Assembly (NCBI RefSeq): GCF_900111145.1
Contig: NZ_FOIR01000001.1
Location: 875,501 to 939,500, forward strand
Length of the DNA: 64,000 nucleotides
Direction of reading: 5' to 3'
Source of the DNA: Roseivirga pacifica
GTDB lineage: Bacteria > Bacteroidota > Bacteroidia > Cytophagales > Cyclobacteriaceae
A model generated the notes under the pieces. It was not told where the DNA came from, did no database searches, and saw only the letters and a program-made list of their open reading frames with translations. Of this stretch, positions 11,201-17,810 are shown piece by piece (positions within the stretch are counted from its first letter, which is position 1; each line of letters begins with the position of its first letter). A program made the position numbers and the translations under genes.

Positions 11201-13799
11201 TGCGCCACTTAATGTAACCGGAACGGTTCAGGATGTTACCTGCTATGGTCAGCCAAATGGCGGAGTAGCCTTAAACGTAACGGGTGGAACGGCCCCTTAC
11301 AATTACAGCTGGAGTAATGGTTCTAACCAACCAAACTTGGTAAATGCCCATGCGGGTGATTACTCAATTACTGTTACCGATGCTAAAGGTTGTGAGTTTG
11401 TAGCTAGCTATACTATTGTGGAGCCAGATGCACTAGATGTAACCTTTGCAACTACACCGGTAACCTGCTTTGGCGATGCAGACGGTGCCGTGGTGGTTAC
11501 ACCACAAGGAGGCACGGGGCCATATTCATACGTTTGGTCAAACGGAAGCACAAGTAAAGACCTAATCGGAATTTCAGGAGGTACTTATAACCTCACTGTG
11601 ATTGATGCCAACAACTGTACGGTAACCAAAGCGGTGGTAGTTGGCGAATCGAGCGACTTGATCGTAAATGTGAACAAGCGCGATGTAATGTGTAAAGGAG
11701 ATGCTTCCGGATATATTGATCTGGAGGTGACTGGGGGTAGTGGTTCATACACCTACGCTTGGGATCATGGGGCTTCCGAAGGAACCCTAACCGATCTTAC
11801 TGCGGGTGTCTATCAGGTGTTAGTTACAGATGCCGGAGGGTGTTCAACCACTGCGTCAGTCGTTATTGCTGAACCTGCTCAGGCACTTTCTGCCACAGTT
11901 AGCGGTACGCTAGACCTTATTTGCTACGGAGAAACTACAGGTGTAATTGAAGTAAATGCCGTGGGTGGCGTTGGCCCTTATACTTACACTTGGAGCAATG
12001 GAGCTCGAACAAACCTTATTGCCAATGTGGGTGCTGGTACTTACAACGTAATTGTGCGCGATGCCAACGACTGTGTAGTAGAACTTACTCACACCATTAC
12101 ACAACCAACCTCTCCAATTTCAATTCATGCGCAAGGTAAACTCAACCTTTCTTGTAAGGATGCCAACGATGGCCGAATAGTAGTTGACATTGAAGGTGGC
12201 GAAGGCCCTTACGATATTCTGTGGAGTACAGGCAGCAGAGCATCTTCTATCAGTAACCTGTCGGCAGGCGATTACACAGTAAGAGTAAGAGATGCCAAAG
12301 GCTGTGTGCAAGAAAAGCTCTTTACCATTAAAGAACCTGAAGAACTCATAATTGCGAATGCTATTGTGAATGAGAGTCAATGTTATAACGACCGAAATGC
12401 CTCAATCGAATTGAACATTGAAGGTGGTACGGCACCATATAGTTACCAATGGAGTAACGGTGCCACCACCAAAAACCTCATTGGCATTTCTTCAGGAAAC
12501 TACACGGTATCGATTACCGATGCTAATGGTTGTCAGGTGCAGGGTAGTTACAGTCTAGATTCGCCAGAGCTGTTCGAAATGAACCCGGATGTAAGCCCAA
12601 TTAGCTGTATTGGTGCTGGTGATGCTTCAATCTCCCTAAACATTGCTGGTGGAATCGATCCGGTCTCAATCAGGTGGAGTAATGGTGCTTCTTCCGAAGC
12701 CATTTCTAACCTTACACCGGGAGAATACAATGTATTGGTTACCGATAAAAATGGCTGTACGCTTCAGAGTACATTCAACATATTCGAACCATTGGAATTA
12801 ATGCTCGATGCATTTGTACAAGATGCCACGGCTTGTAATAACCCACGCAGTGGTCAGGTGAATGTAATTGTTACGGGAGGAACCGAACCTTATAGATTCC
12901 GCTGGTCGAATGGAGATACTACTTCAACCATAGAGAATGTGTTGCCGGGCACTTATGTAGTAGAAGTAACCGATAAGTTTGGTTGTTCTATCCAAGGTAC
13001 TTATTCGGTATTACAGCCAGAGCCGCTTCAAATTGGCTTAAGTACACAGCCTTACATTGACTGTGACAGAAGAGTAGCCGGAATTTTGGTAACTGCCGAT
13101 GTAAAAGGTGGCGTAGGAAACTATAACTACAGCTGGTCGCGTGGTGAAGATGGCGGAACAGATGAAATTCTGCTAACTACACCTGGTAGACTAACCCTAG
13201 AAATTACGGATGACAGAGGCTGCTTCCAGATGAATTCAATCGATATTGATATTCCAGAATTGGGTGAGGCAGACTTTGAGTACAATGCCATTTCGCTTGA
13301 CGAAACAGGCGACTTGGCCATGAATGATCCAGTGAGTTTCTTCGACCTATCCGTGGGCGAGATCCTTGACTGGCATTGGGATTTTGGTGATGGTTTCGAC
13401 TCTGACGAGATCGACCCAATTCACACCTATGATGCATCCGGAACATATACAGTTACACTCACAACTACCGACAGAACGGGTTGTACTTCTACCAAAACTG
13501 CTGTGCTGGATATTGGTGAAGGATACCGCGTAATGCTACCAAACGCCTTTACACCAAATGGCGATGGTAACAACGATTTCTTTAGGCCGCGTTTGCTTGG
13601 CCTAACGCAAATGCGACTAATCATTTATAACACTTGGGGCGAAGTGGTATTCAGTACCGATGACATTGAAACCAAAGGTTGGGATGGTATGGTCGATGGT
13701 AAGCGCGCTGAAAACGGCAACTATGTCTACAAAATTATAGGGAAGAGTTTTAACGGACTCAGCGTAGAGCGCGATGGCGTGTTTGCACTAATTCACTAA
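2202..13799 (+). CDS. Giant SprB-repeat surface protein with PKD domain and T9SS type B C-terminal signal
   Basis: This 3865-residue protein begins with a signal peptide (about residues 1-31, ending ALFGQ). Residues 33 to about 3690 are 48 tandem units, by hand count, of roughly 75 residues. Each follows the pattern TDVTCNGxxDGxIDLTVxGG, then PYTYxWSNG, GxYxVTVTDANGC and FTVxEP, and most units carry two cysteines. This matches the SprB repeat family. One PKD-like domain follows (about 3692-3772, WDFGDG and TYTVTLT), then the gliding-motility-type C-terminal domain (NAFTPNGDGNNDFF, YNTWGEVVF, KGWDG, NGNYVYKI), which directs export and anchoring by the type IX secretion system. SprB in Flavobacterium johnsoniae is the mobile gliding adhesin and is larger. 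This protein may be a gliding adhesin or another surface filament. A PorP/SprF partner gene follows after 7 bases. Confidence 0.95.
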   Translation: MQIVTIKKSFTRIIVLFVAFLCVNSTALFGQTLSFASEATNSCVGSINVSVTGGTSPYTYTWEDGGGTDLGVNSFFINNLTPGLYKVTVEDQVGNTISKTYEVSSPPDLIGSAVVNDVTCRGDSDAQVIITMGNGNPGYDWELFDSGGGSLSTGSVMGVTITLGGLGVGDYTVNVEDSDLCTGQVNFTITEPSEDLGFSIGASSDATCFNSTDGMLSATGTGGWGDYEYSWVEVSTGTVVGTTATVTGLAPGDYRLDIVDRNGTGCSISTPIQTIDSPPEIVQSATITDALCNGDSNGSINLSRSGGVGSYSYSWSNGATSRNISGLAAGSYTVTITDGAGCTDTETYVVGEPAVLAASPSVTNVLCFGESTGSIDSNVTGGTAPYTYNWSYGGIITEDIDNLPAGTYSLTVTDYNGCSVTVNGITITQPAAALSKQSESLTNPTCFGGADGSITITMQGGTGSYDIDWSNGDTGATATGLTAGIHSVTVTDDNGCTYTESFTLNNPAKIAVTPSITPVTCNGGADGAISVSASNGSGSYTYSWDHGPSGNSISGLIAGSYTVTVTDQVTGCVVKETIAVTQPDVIQGNATINVISCSGAGDGSIYLTATGGSGSYSYLWDDGSTNSNRLNLGPGNYSVDITDSKGCVTTENFNIVDPATMSISDTHVDLVCKGGSSGSVDITVTGGTSPYSYAWDNGSGTFTTTEDLTNVPAGTYSVIVTDAGGCTISTSVTLTEPATELVLSGTETDVTCNGGSNGAIDLNVTGGGVGYTYLWSTTATTQDVTGLTAGNYTVTVTDANGCVKSLGFTISEPAPITALESKTDVTCNGANDGTIDFTVSGGTGSYTYSWADDAGITTKNRTGLEPANYTLTIRDGNGCQLVKTFTIAEPAVLTAAGTAFEVSCFGESTGSINLTVSGGTTPYTYSWSDGGGDIEDRTNLPADDYEVTITDARGCKVTRRFTIIEPAAPLALTGTATDITCNGAADGIINLTITGGTAPYSYNWSDSNSNEDRSGLPAGNYNVTVTDAKGCQVTASYVITDPPLLVASGVETDVSCNGAADGEIDLTVSGGGGTYTYVWTTPSGTETTEDLTGLGPGNYSVTIQDDRGCSVIRNFVITEPTAMAFGYTSSDVLCFGENNGSIDITVTGGSGGYTYKWTDGPTTEDRTNLAAADYEVTVTDLNGCQLIRTITIAEPAATLSTTANVVDISCFGGSDGYIELTPAGGTAPYTYEWSNLQTTKDVFGLAQGSYTVKITDDNGCFIEETYTINMPTALQVTASQTNLDCNGDADGTIDLTVTGGTGPYTFTWSDIGVGPEDRSGLDGGNYTVTIADASGCSVNRSFTIVEPLQLNANPIVTNVSCFGDANGSIDLSVSGGIAPYTYLWSNGETTQDLFNISGGTYTLDITDGNGCVSSYSYTVTEPTAALAVSSVITDENCFGDNQGAVDITVTGGTAPYTYVWNNGSTNQDLSGVGQATYQLKVTDKNGCFVVNNYTVSGPTEISVSGSVVNITCNGANDGSIDINPTGGTGTYTYLWSNGATTQDVSGLAPNTYSVTITDTNGCSEMRSFTVTEPLALSMTASVDDVSCETAADGEINVSISGGVTPYTYEWTDGTATQDRTGLSGGTYELKVTDANGCIITQSFTVAEPIALAVTANIVDETCFGDNTGEIDLTVSGGTTPYKYSWNNGVTTRDLSGLSQGTYQVTIEDANGCTIVANYTVGGPTEVLTSAVTSNVSCNGGADGLIDLTVTGGDGPYVFAWSNGETTEDISGLTAQNYSVQITDANGCIVSRSFTISQPLALNLTGSTIDVTCNGAANGAINTSVSGGVTPYTFEWDDLSSKKDRTNLSGGTYTLKVTDANGCEVTESFTIYEPDPLVGTGGVTDETCFGDNLGAIDLSVTGGTGPYKYSWNNGATTQDISNLAQGTYQVTITDDNNCVLVETFTVGGPTALNVSGIITNLTCNGAGNGEIDLTVSGGTTPYTYSWSTGGGTEDVSGLDAGNHSVTVTDANGCSVTRSFTITQPLALNLTGVTSDVTCNGAADGSIDAIISGGVTPYTYEWADGTTTQDLSGLSGGTYSLKVTDANGCEINQSFTIAEPDALAGTAVVTDEICFGDNLGAIDLSVTGGTGPYKYSWNNGATTQDISNLSQGTYQVNITDANNCVLVETFTVVGPTALVVASTVTNLTCNGAGNGEIDLTVSGGTTPYTYSWSTGDGTEDVSGLDAGNHSVTITDANGCSVTRSFTVVEPLALNLSGITADVTCNGAGDGSINASISGGVTPYKYEWLDGPTTQDRSGLDGGTYTLRVTDANNCVIEQAFTIAEPTALAVTGTVTDENCYNDAQGAIQLTVSGGTGPYTYDWDNNAITKDISGLTQGTYQVTITDANGCELVANYTVGGPTEIILSGTVSNLSCNGAGDGAIDLTVTGGVGPYTYSWGTETTEDLVDIAAGTYSVTVIDANGCSKTRTFNVTQPTILAASNKVNDVDCYDAGNGSITLTVGGGTLPYTYAWSTGATTQNVSGLDGGTYSVTIKDANNCEITQTITVGEPASPLTVLGNTSDELCFGTNSATITLNVTGGTGPYTYKWSNGSTNKDLTGLSAGSYQVEVTDANGCKQIETYLVSSPSALTIGGVVSDISCYNAADGAIDLTVSGGTGPYTYVWSNGETTEDLQNLDEASYNVIVTDANGCSISTSFNVTQPSALAIGYTANDVDCYGANDGSILVNVTGGTAPYNYSWGDGTTSSNRTGLAGGNYNLMVTDANGCTISQTITVNEPAAPLTALETIADENCFGDNQGKIELLVSGGTAPYNYKWNNGATTQNIYGLSRGDYQVSITDANGCQIQHTYNVAGPDLFTISANETDVTCNGADDGAIDINLAGGTAPYTYAWSNGATTEDLEDLGPGNYSVVVTDANGCTVSASYTVSEPLILTINQQVSDVTCFGANDGAIDVAVSGGNLPYTYTWSNGSGSEDLNNLAGGVYQLKVVDAKGCTVTSNIVVNAPSAPLNVTGTVQDVTCYGQPNGGVALNVTGGTAPYNYSWSNGSNQPNLVNAHAGDYSITVTDAKGCEFVASYTIVEPDALDVTFATTPVTCFGDADGAVVVTPQGGTGPYSYVWSNGSTSKDLIGISGGTYNLTVIDANNCTVTKAVVVGESSDLIVNVNKRDVMCKGDASGYIDLEVTGGSGSYTYAWDHGASEGTLTDLTAGVYQVLVTDAGGCSTTASVVIAEPAQALSATVSGTLDLICYGETTGVIEVNAVGGVGPYTYTWSNGARTNLIANVGAGTYNVIVRDANDCVVELTHTITQPTSPISIHAQGKLNLSCKDANDGRIVVDIEGGEGPYDILWSTGSRASSISNLSAGDYTVRVRDAKGCVQEKLFTIKEPEELIIANAIVNESQCYNDRNASIELNIEGGTAPYSYQWSNGATTKNLIGISSGNYTVSITDANGCQVQGSYSLDSPELFEMNPDVSPISCIGAGDASISLNIAGGIDPVSIRWSNGASSEAISNLTPGEYNVLVTDKNGCTLQSTFNIFEPLELMLDAFVQDATACNNPRSGQVNVIVTGGTEPYRFRWSNGDTTSTIENVLPGTYVVEVTDKFGCSIQGTYSVLQPEPLQIGLSTQPYIDCDRRVAGILVTADVKGGVGNYNYSWSRGEDGGTDEILLTTPGRLTLEITDDRGCFQMNSIDIDIPELGEADFEYNAISLDETGDLAMNDPVSFFDLSVGEILDWHWDFGDGFDSDEIDPIHTYDASGTYTVTLTTTDRTGCTSTKTAVLDIGEGYRVMLPNAFTPNGDGNNDFFRPRLLGLTQMRLIIYNTWGEVVFSTDDIETKGWDGMVDGKRAENGNYVYKIIGKSFNGLSVERDGVFALIH
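2298..13274 (+). repeat. Tandem SprB-type repeats, 48 units of about 225 bases
   Basis: Units were counted by eye from the recurring TC(N/F)G and DANGC landmarks. Most are 75-77 codons long. The first three are irregular, and unit 1 lacks the second cysteine. The last units (44-48) are the most divergent, while the middle is the most uniform. The terminal units being degenerate and the middle homogeneous fits expansion from the centre of the array. Confidence 0.9.
6477..11207 (+). repeat. Three-unit higher-order repeat (7 super-units) within the SprB array
   Basis: Units 19-39 (residues 1426-3002) fall into three alternating types. Type A units (19, 22, 25, 28, 31, 34, 37) share a DE(N/T/I/L)C opening, usually followed by FG, and mostly (A/S)QGTYQV. 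Type B units (20, 23, 26 and on) mostly share (N/D)(I/V/L)(T/S)CNGA with GxIDLTV. Type C units (21, 24, 27, 30) share GGVTPYTYEW and GGTYxLKVTDAN, weakening in 33, 36 and 39. The super-period is 675 bases: the 53-base stretch at 7875-7927 recurs without a mismatch at 8550-8602. Confidence 0.85.
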
Positions 13800-13806
13800 A
13801 ACAACA

Positions 13807-14835
13807 ATGAAAAGAATTATTGTAATTGTATGTGTGGTAATTGGGACGTTCTGTGGGGAAAGGGCTATGGCTCAAGATCCACAGTTCTCCCAATTCTATG
13901 CCTCACCACTCTACTTAAACCCGGCCCTTACCGGAGCCACCGACCGTGGGCGAGCGGGTATTAACTACCGAAACCAATGGCCTTCATTACAGCATTCGTT
14001 TACTACCATGTCGGCTTATGTAGATGTGTTTTCCAAAGCTGCCGAAAGTGGTTTTGGGGTGATAGTAACAGAACACAAAGAGAGCTTTTTGAACTACAAG
14101 GCACAGGAGCTTGGTGGCTTGTACTCTTATAAGCTGCAAATTAGCTCTGGCGCTGTGCTCAGAACAGGCGTGCAGCTGTCATACTTTAGAAAAGACCTCA
14201 ACTTTGACGACCTCATCTTCGGCAATCAAATAGACATTGTAAACGGGCAGGTAATTGGCCCGAGTGGAGAAGTGTTTGAAAAAGGGGCGGCAGTTAACTT
14301 TCTCAGCGCCTCAGCAGGAGCTTTGCTATACACGGATAAGGCGTGGCTGGGCTTTTCTACACACCACATTAATCAGCCCAATCAATCCTTTATTGGGGAG
14401 GAGAGTAGGCTTGAGCGTAAGTATTCTTTCCACACGGGTATTAAAATACCTTTTACGCGCGGGCGTAGGCTTAGAACGGTTTCTTATCAGTTTCAAGAAC
14501 GATCGGCCACAGTGGCTTTAAACTATAAAAAGCAAGGTGCCTTTAATCAGCTCGATGCCGGACTACAACTTTACTTTCAGCCATTGGTAATTGGCGGTTG
14601 GTATCGCGGTATTCCTATTCAGAATGTAGATCGCGTGGTTAAAAACGAGTCTATTATTGTACTTGTGGGGCTCGAGATCAACAGCAACCTGTCTTTTGGT
14701 TATAGCTATGATTTTACTGTTTCTAAGTTGGCAGGTTCTACAGGTGGAGCACACGAATTCTCACTTACCCTCGAATTCGGAAAGATTGTAAAACGCACCA
14801 GACGCGATACTATCCTGCCTTGTTTTAAGTACTAG
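13807..14835 (+). CDS. PorP/SprF family type IX secretion system outer membrane protein
   Basis: This 342-residue protein has a signal peptide (about 1-22, ending ERAMA) followed by the family hallmark QDPQFSQFYASPLYLNPAL. The remainder is alternating short hydrophobic segments consistent with an outer-membrane beta-barrel, ending in a basic tail. Members of this family are encoded next to secreted proteins carrying the type B C-terminal domain, and SprF is needed for SprB to reach the surface in F. johnsoniae. The spacing here (7 bases after the giant gene) indicates one transcript and a dedicated partner for that protein. It is not the core T9SS gene sprF by any evidence visible here; many genomes carry multiple paralogues. 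Confidence 0.92.
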   Translation: MKRIIVIVCVVIGTFCGERAMAQDPQFSQFYASPLYLNPALTGATDRGRAGINYRNQWPSLQHSFTTMSAYVDVFSKAAESGFGVIVTEHKESFLNYKAQELGGLYSYKLQISSGAVLRTGVQLSYFRKDLNFDDLIFGNQIDIVNGQVIGPSGEVFEKGAAVNFLSASAGALLYTDKAWLGFSTHHINQPNQSFIGEESRLERKYSFHTGIKIPFTRGRRLRTVSYQFQERSATVALNYKKQGAFNQLDAGLQLYFQPLVIGGWYRGIPIQNVDRVVKNESIIVLVGLEINSNLSFGYSYDFTVSKLAGSTGGAHEFSLTLEFGKIVKRTRRDTILPCFKY

Positions 14836-14900
14836 AAGTGTAGAACTAATTTTTTAGGTTTGAATAATATTTCTTATTTTCAGACCAAACAAAATTAGAT

Positions 14901-16421
14901 ATGCACAATATTCAGAGGAACTTCATAATTCTGCTACTTATATCCATTGCCTTTATCTCATGCGATAAGCGAGAGCCCTATGTATTAGTAGGTACGATTG
15001 ACAATTACAAGTCAGACTCGATTGGTTTCTATTTACCGCTTAATGGTAAATATATGGCTGGGGCAAATACCGTAAAGGTGCCTATAGATACAGCAACTGG
15101 ACAGTTTACTTTAGAGGTAAGCGATGAATTAGATGCATTTGTTACGTTTTATTCTCCTGCATATGGCAACTATATAACTACTTGGGCAGAGGCAGGAAAG
15201 AAGGATTCTGTCGTAATGGATTGGGCATTAAAGGACGCACCAAAGTTTTATGGAGACCATGAAAAGGCATTGAACTTCTACTACACTAGGCCTAGAATGT
15301 TCATATATCATGCTTGGAGTGTTCTAGAGAATAAATACATGAAGGATTCTTTGGCTACCGATACTTATAAGAAGATAATGAAAGAGTATCAGTTGGAGCT
15401 TGATACAATAAACCAAATGTTGGCGGAAGAGTCCATTTCGGAAGAATTCGCTAGAGGGTTGAAATATGATTCACGCTACCATTGGAAGACCCTGTTTTCG
15501 GCAGTTGCTTGGCATCACTATTACTACAAAAATTTACTAAAGCGTAAGAGTGTTTACAACGATGACTGGGAAGCTGTTTATAAGAAACTTTTTGAAGAAG
15601 AGGATTTGAACAATTCTGAAGCATTGATGACAAGATACTATTCGGACTTTTTAAAAGACTACAGGCTGATTACACAACAATGGAATGGATACGAACGAGA
15701 TACAACATTGAATGCCAGTGATGCAGCAGATGCTTATCATAATCAAAACATAGAAATAATAAGAGATAGTTACGAGGGGCAAGTGGAGGAGTATGTATGG
15801 GCCGGCTATTTGGCTCATGAAGGTCTACAGAAGAAGTTTGAGAAGTCTCTTTTAAAGTCGTTTGATGATTTTAAACAGGTATATCCTGAAAGCGCATATT
15901 TATCTCATGTAAGTAAATACATTGACCCAATAGCTGACTATTACAAGAAGTTGGAAAGGCCTATGGATGATGATATAATATTTCGTGCAGATGCTATGGA
16001 ATATACAAGCTGGGAAGAAATTGTGGCACCACACAAAGGTGAGATAATTTATGTAGATATGTGGGCAACTTGGTGTGGACCTTGTAAAGATGAATTTAAG
16101 CATAAAGATGGCTTAAAAGAGTTTATCAAAGACAAGCCGATTAAGGTGCTTTATGTGTCGTCCGACAGGGATGAGTATGAAGACCGTTGGAAGGAAATGG
16201 TTCAATACTATGATTTGGAGGGAGAGAATATGCGAATCTCTCAAGACTTGTATTGGAAGATTTGGGGAATGATTCATGACAAAAAAATGTCAAGTTTACC
16301 ACGTTACTTAATAGTAGACAGAGAAGGCAATATGGTGGTTAAAGAGGCTAAAAGACCAAGCGATGGTCAGGCGCTTTACGATCAGTTGGCCGAACAATTG
16401 ATGGCATCTGTCGATGATTAA
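14901..16421 (+). CDS. TlpA-like thioredoxin-domain lipoprotein (CGPC)
   Basis: This is a 506-residue protein with a lipoprotein signal peptide (lipobox IAFISC, Cys at residue 21). Residues of about 25-120 resemble the beta-rich N-terminal domain found ahead of many Bacteroidota TlpA/ResA-type redoxins. A helical middle section follows. The C-terminal thioredoxin-like domain begins near residue 370 and carries WATWCGPC with the active pair C392 and C395. A late cis-proline motif SLPRYLIVD is present. Such proteins are membrane-anchored thiol-disulfide oxidoreductases facing the periplasm. The next gene overlaps by 8 bases and encodes a related protein, so the two are probably translated together. 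The partner substrate is unknown. Confidence 0.88.
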   Translation: MHNIQRNFIILLLISIAFISCDKREPYVLVGTIDNYKSDSIGFYLPLNGKYMAGANTVKVPIDTATGQFTLEVSDELDAFVTFYSPAYGNYITTWAEAGKKDSVVMDWALKDAPKFYGDHEKALNFYYTRPRMFIYHAWSVLENKYMKDSLATDTYKKIMKEYQLELDTINQMLAEESISEEFARGLKYDSRYHWKTLFSAVAWHHYYYKNLLKRKSVYNDDWEAVYKKLFEEEDLNNSEALMTRYYSDFLKDYRLITQQWNGYERDTTLNASDAADAYHNQNIEIIRDSYEGQVEEYVWAGYLAHEGLQKKFEKSLLKSFDDFKQVYPESAYLSHVSKYIDPIADYYKKLERPMDDDIIFRADAMEYTSWEEIVAPHKGEIIYVDMWATWCGPCKDEFKHKDGLKEFIKDKPIKVLYVSSDRDEYEDRWKEMVQYYDLEGENMRISQDLYWKIWGMIHDKKMSSLPRYLIVDREGNMVVKEAKRPSDGQALYDQLAEQLMASVDD

Positions 16422-17784
16422 AGGTGCCCACTTTTTAAGTAGAATGCTATTCATGCTGCTTCTTGCTCATTTTCCTTTTGGAGAAGAGCAAAGCTCAAGC
16501 ATCTTTTCGAGTACGATTAAGAACTTTTACCCAAGTTTTTTGGACATAGATTTAAGTTATGATTATTCAGCTTTACCAGTTTTTACCACTCGCCTGATTG
16601 TTGATGATGATGGGGCTTTCAGGTTTAATCAGAGAATGTCCAGTAATGGGTTTGTGGGTTTTTACCATTACGAAACGGCCAGATACATTAGGTTTTGGCT
16701 AGCTCCCAATAGCCAATTGAAAACCAGTTTCGATTGGCAAAATCCAGCTTCCTCAATAAGGTTTGATGGCCAAGGGTCTAATGAGAATGAGCTATTAAAT
16801 AGCATTGATGCTAACCGGGAAGTGTTGCTTGCCAGTAGTACAAAGACTAGCCAGACCATGTATACCGAGGCTTTAACAAAGGAGTCTACACAAATCAACA
16901 GCGCTTTTAAAGCGGGCCATATTTCTTTCGAGTTTCACAGCATTATGTCGCTAGATGCCAAATTCTTTTGGTTGGCCAAAGGATTGGAGAGTGGTCAGCT
17001 TTCTCCGGAAGATGTACTCAGCAAAACAAAGCTTTCTAATAGTAAGGCTATTGGAAGCATAAACTACTTTCGATTTTTAAGGGCTTATGGGCTGCGGGCT
17101 TTTCAAGAAAAGTCTCAAGAAGAGCGGTATAACGCCTTTGCCGAAATCCTTTCCGAAGGCATATTGGAGTTGTTTTGGGCGTATGATATTCGCCAGATGT
17201 CGCAGCAAGAAGAAATAGACTTTAGCTTGTTAAACGCTTACCAGTTGTATAGCAATAGGTTTAATAATAAAGCGCTACTGGCGTATGCCCATAAGTATTT
17301 GACTGGGTTGGAAGACGAGCTTTATAGAGTGAATACACCAATTACCAAGGACCTTGTTTTGGTAGAAAACAGCAGTCTGTCAATAGCTGATATTGTGGAG
17401 AAGTTCAAAGGGGAGGTTTTGTTTTTTGATATGTGGGCTACTTGGTGCAAGCCTTGTATTGCTGAAATGGGTGCTTCCTCAAAAAAGCCGCTAGAAGAGT
17501 TTATCAAAGACAAGCCTGTAAAAATCATCTATTTGTCGGTAGATAAGGACAATGCAGCCGAACGGTGGAAAGAGATGGCCAAAGAATTAAGGCTAAACTC
17601 TCACAATTACCGTTTAAGCACAGAGCAGGTAAAAGAGGCCTTGAATTACTTGGGAGAACCCACAAACATATACTCTATTCCTAGATATTTTATCGTGAGT
17701 AAAGAAGGTGGACTTGTGAATAGTCGGGCGCCATACCCGAGTAGTGGAGAGCAGCTATACAATGAGCTTTCAAAGTATTTCTAA
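16414..17784 (+). CDS. TlpA-like thioredoxin-domain protein (CKPC)
   Basis: This 456-residue paralogue of the preceding gene starts inside its last codons. It has a hydrophobic N-terminus (RMLFMLLLAHFPFG) but no lipobox cysteine, so it is probably secreted or anchored by the signal sequence. A second in-frame ATG at 16444 would give a shorter signal. The C-terminal thioredoxin-like fold carries WATWCKPC with C345 and C348 and the late motif SIPRYFIVS. Similarity to the upstream protein is clearest there: both have EFIKDKP(I/V)K and RWKEM. The CKPC active site would be expected to have a different redox potential from CGPC. The N-terminal half diverges strongly, suggesting different partners or substrates. 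Confidence 0.85.
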   Translation: MIKGAHFLSRMLFMLLLAHFPFGEEQSSSIFSSTIKNFYPSFLDIDLSYDYSALPVFTTRLIVDDDGAFRFNQRMSSNGFVGFYHYETARYIRFWLAPNSQLKTSFDWQNPASSIRFDGQGSNENELLNSIDANREVLLASSTKTSQTMYTEALTKESTQINSAFKAGHISFEFHSIMSLDAKFFWLAKGLESGQLSPEDVLSKTKLSNSKAIGSINYFRFLRAYGLRAFQEKSQEERYNAFAEILSEGILELFWAYDIRQMSQQEEIDFSLLNAYQLYSNRFNNKALLAYAHKYLTGLEDELYRVNTPITKDLVLVENSSLSIADIVEKFKGEVLFFDMWATWCKPCIAEMGASSKKPLEEFIKDKPVKIIYLSVDKDNAAERWKEMAKELRLNSHNYRLSTEQVKEALNYLGEPTNIYSIPRYFIVSKEGGLVNSRAPYPSSGEQLYNELSKYF

Positions 17785-17810
17785 CAAAAGATTCTTCCTA
17801 TCTTCACCGC

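Noticed and set aside
2298-13274. CRISPR array or non-coding tandem satellite
   Set aside because: The repeats are about 225 bases, in frame, and keep protein-level motifs; there are no short direct repeats with unique spacers.
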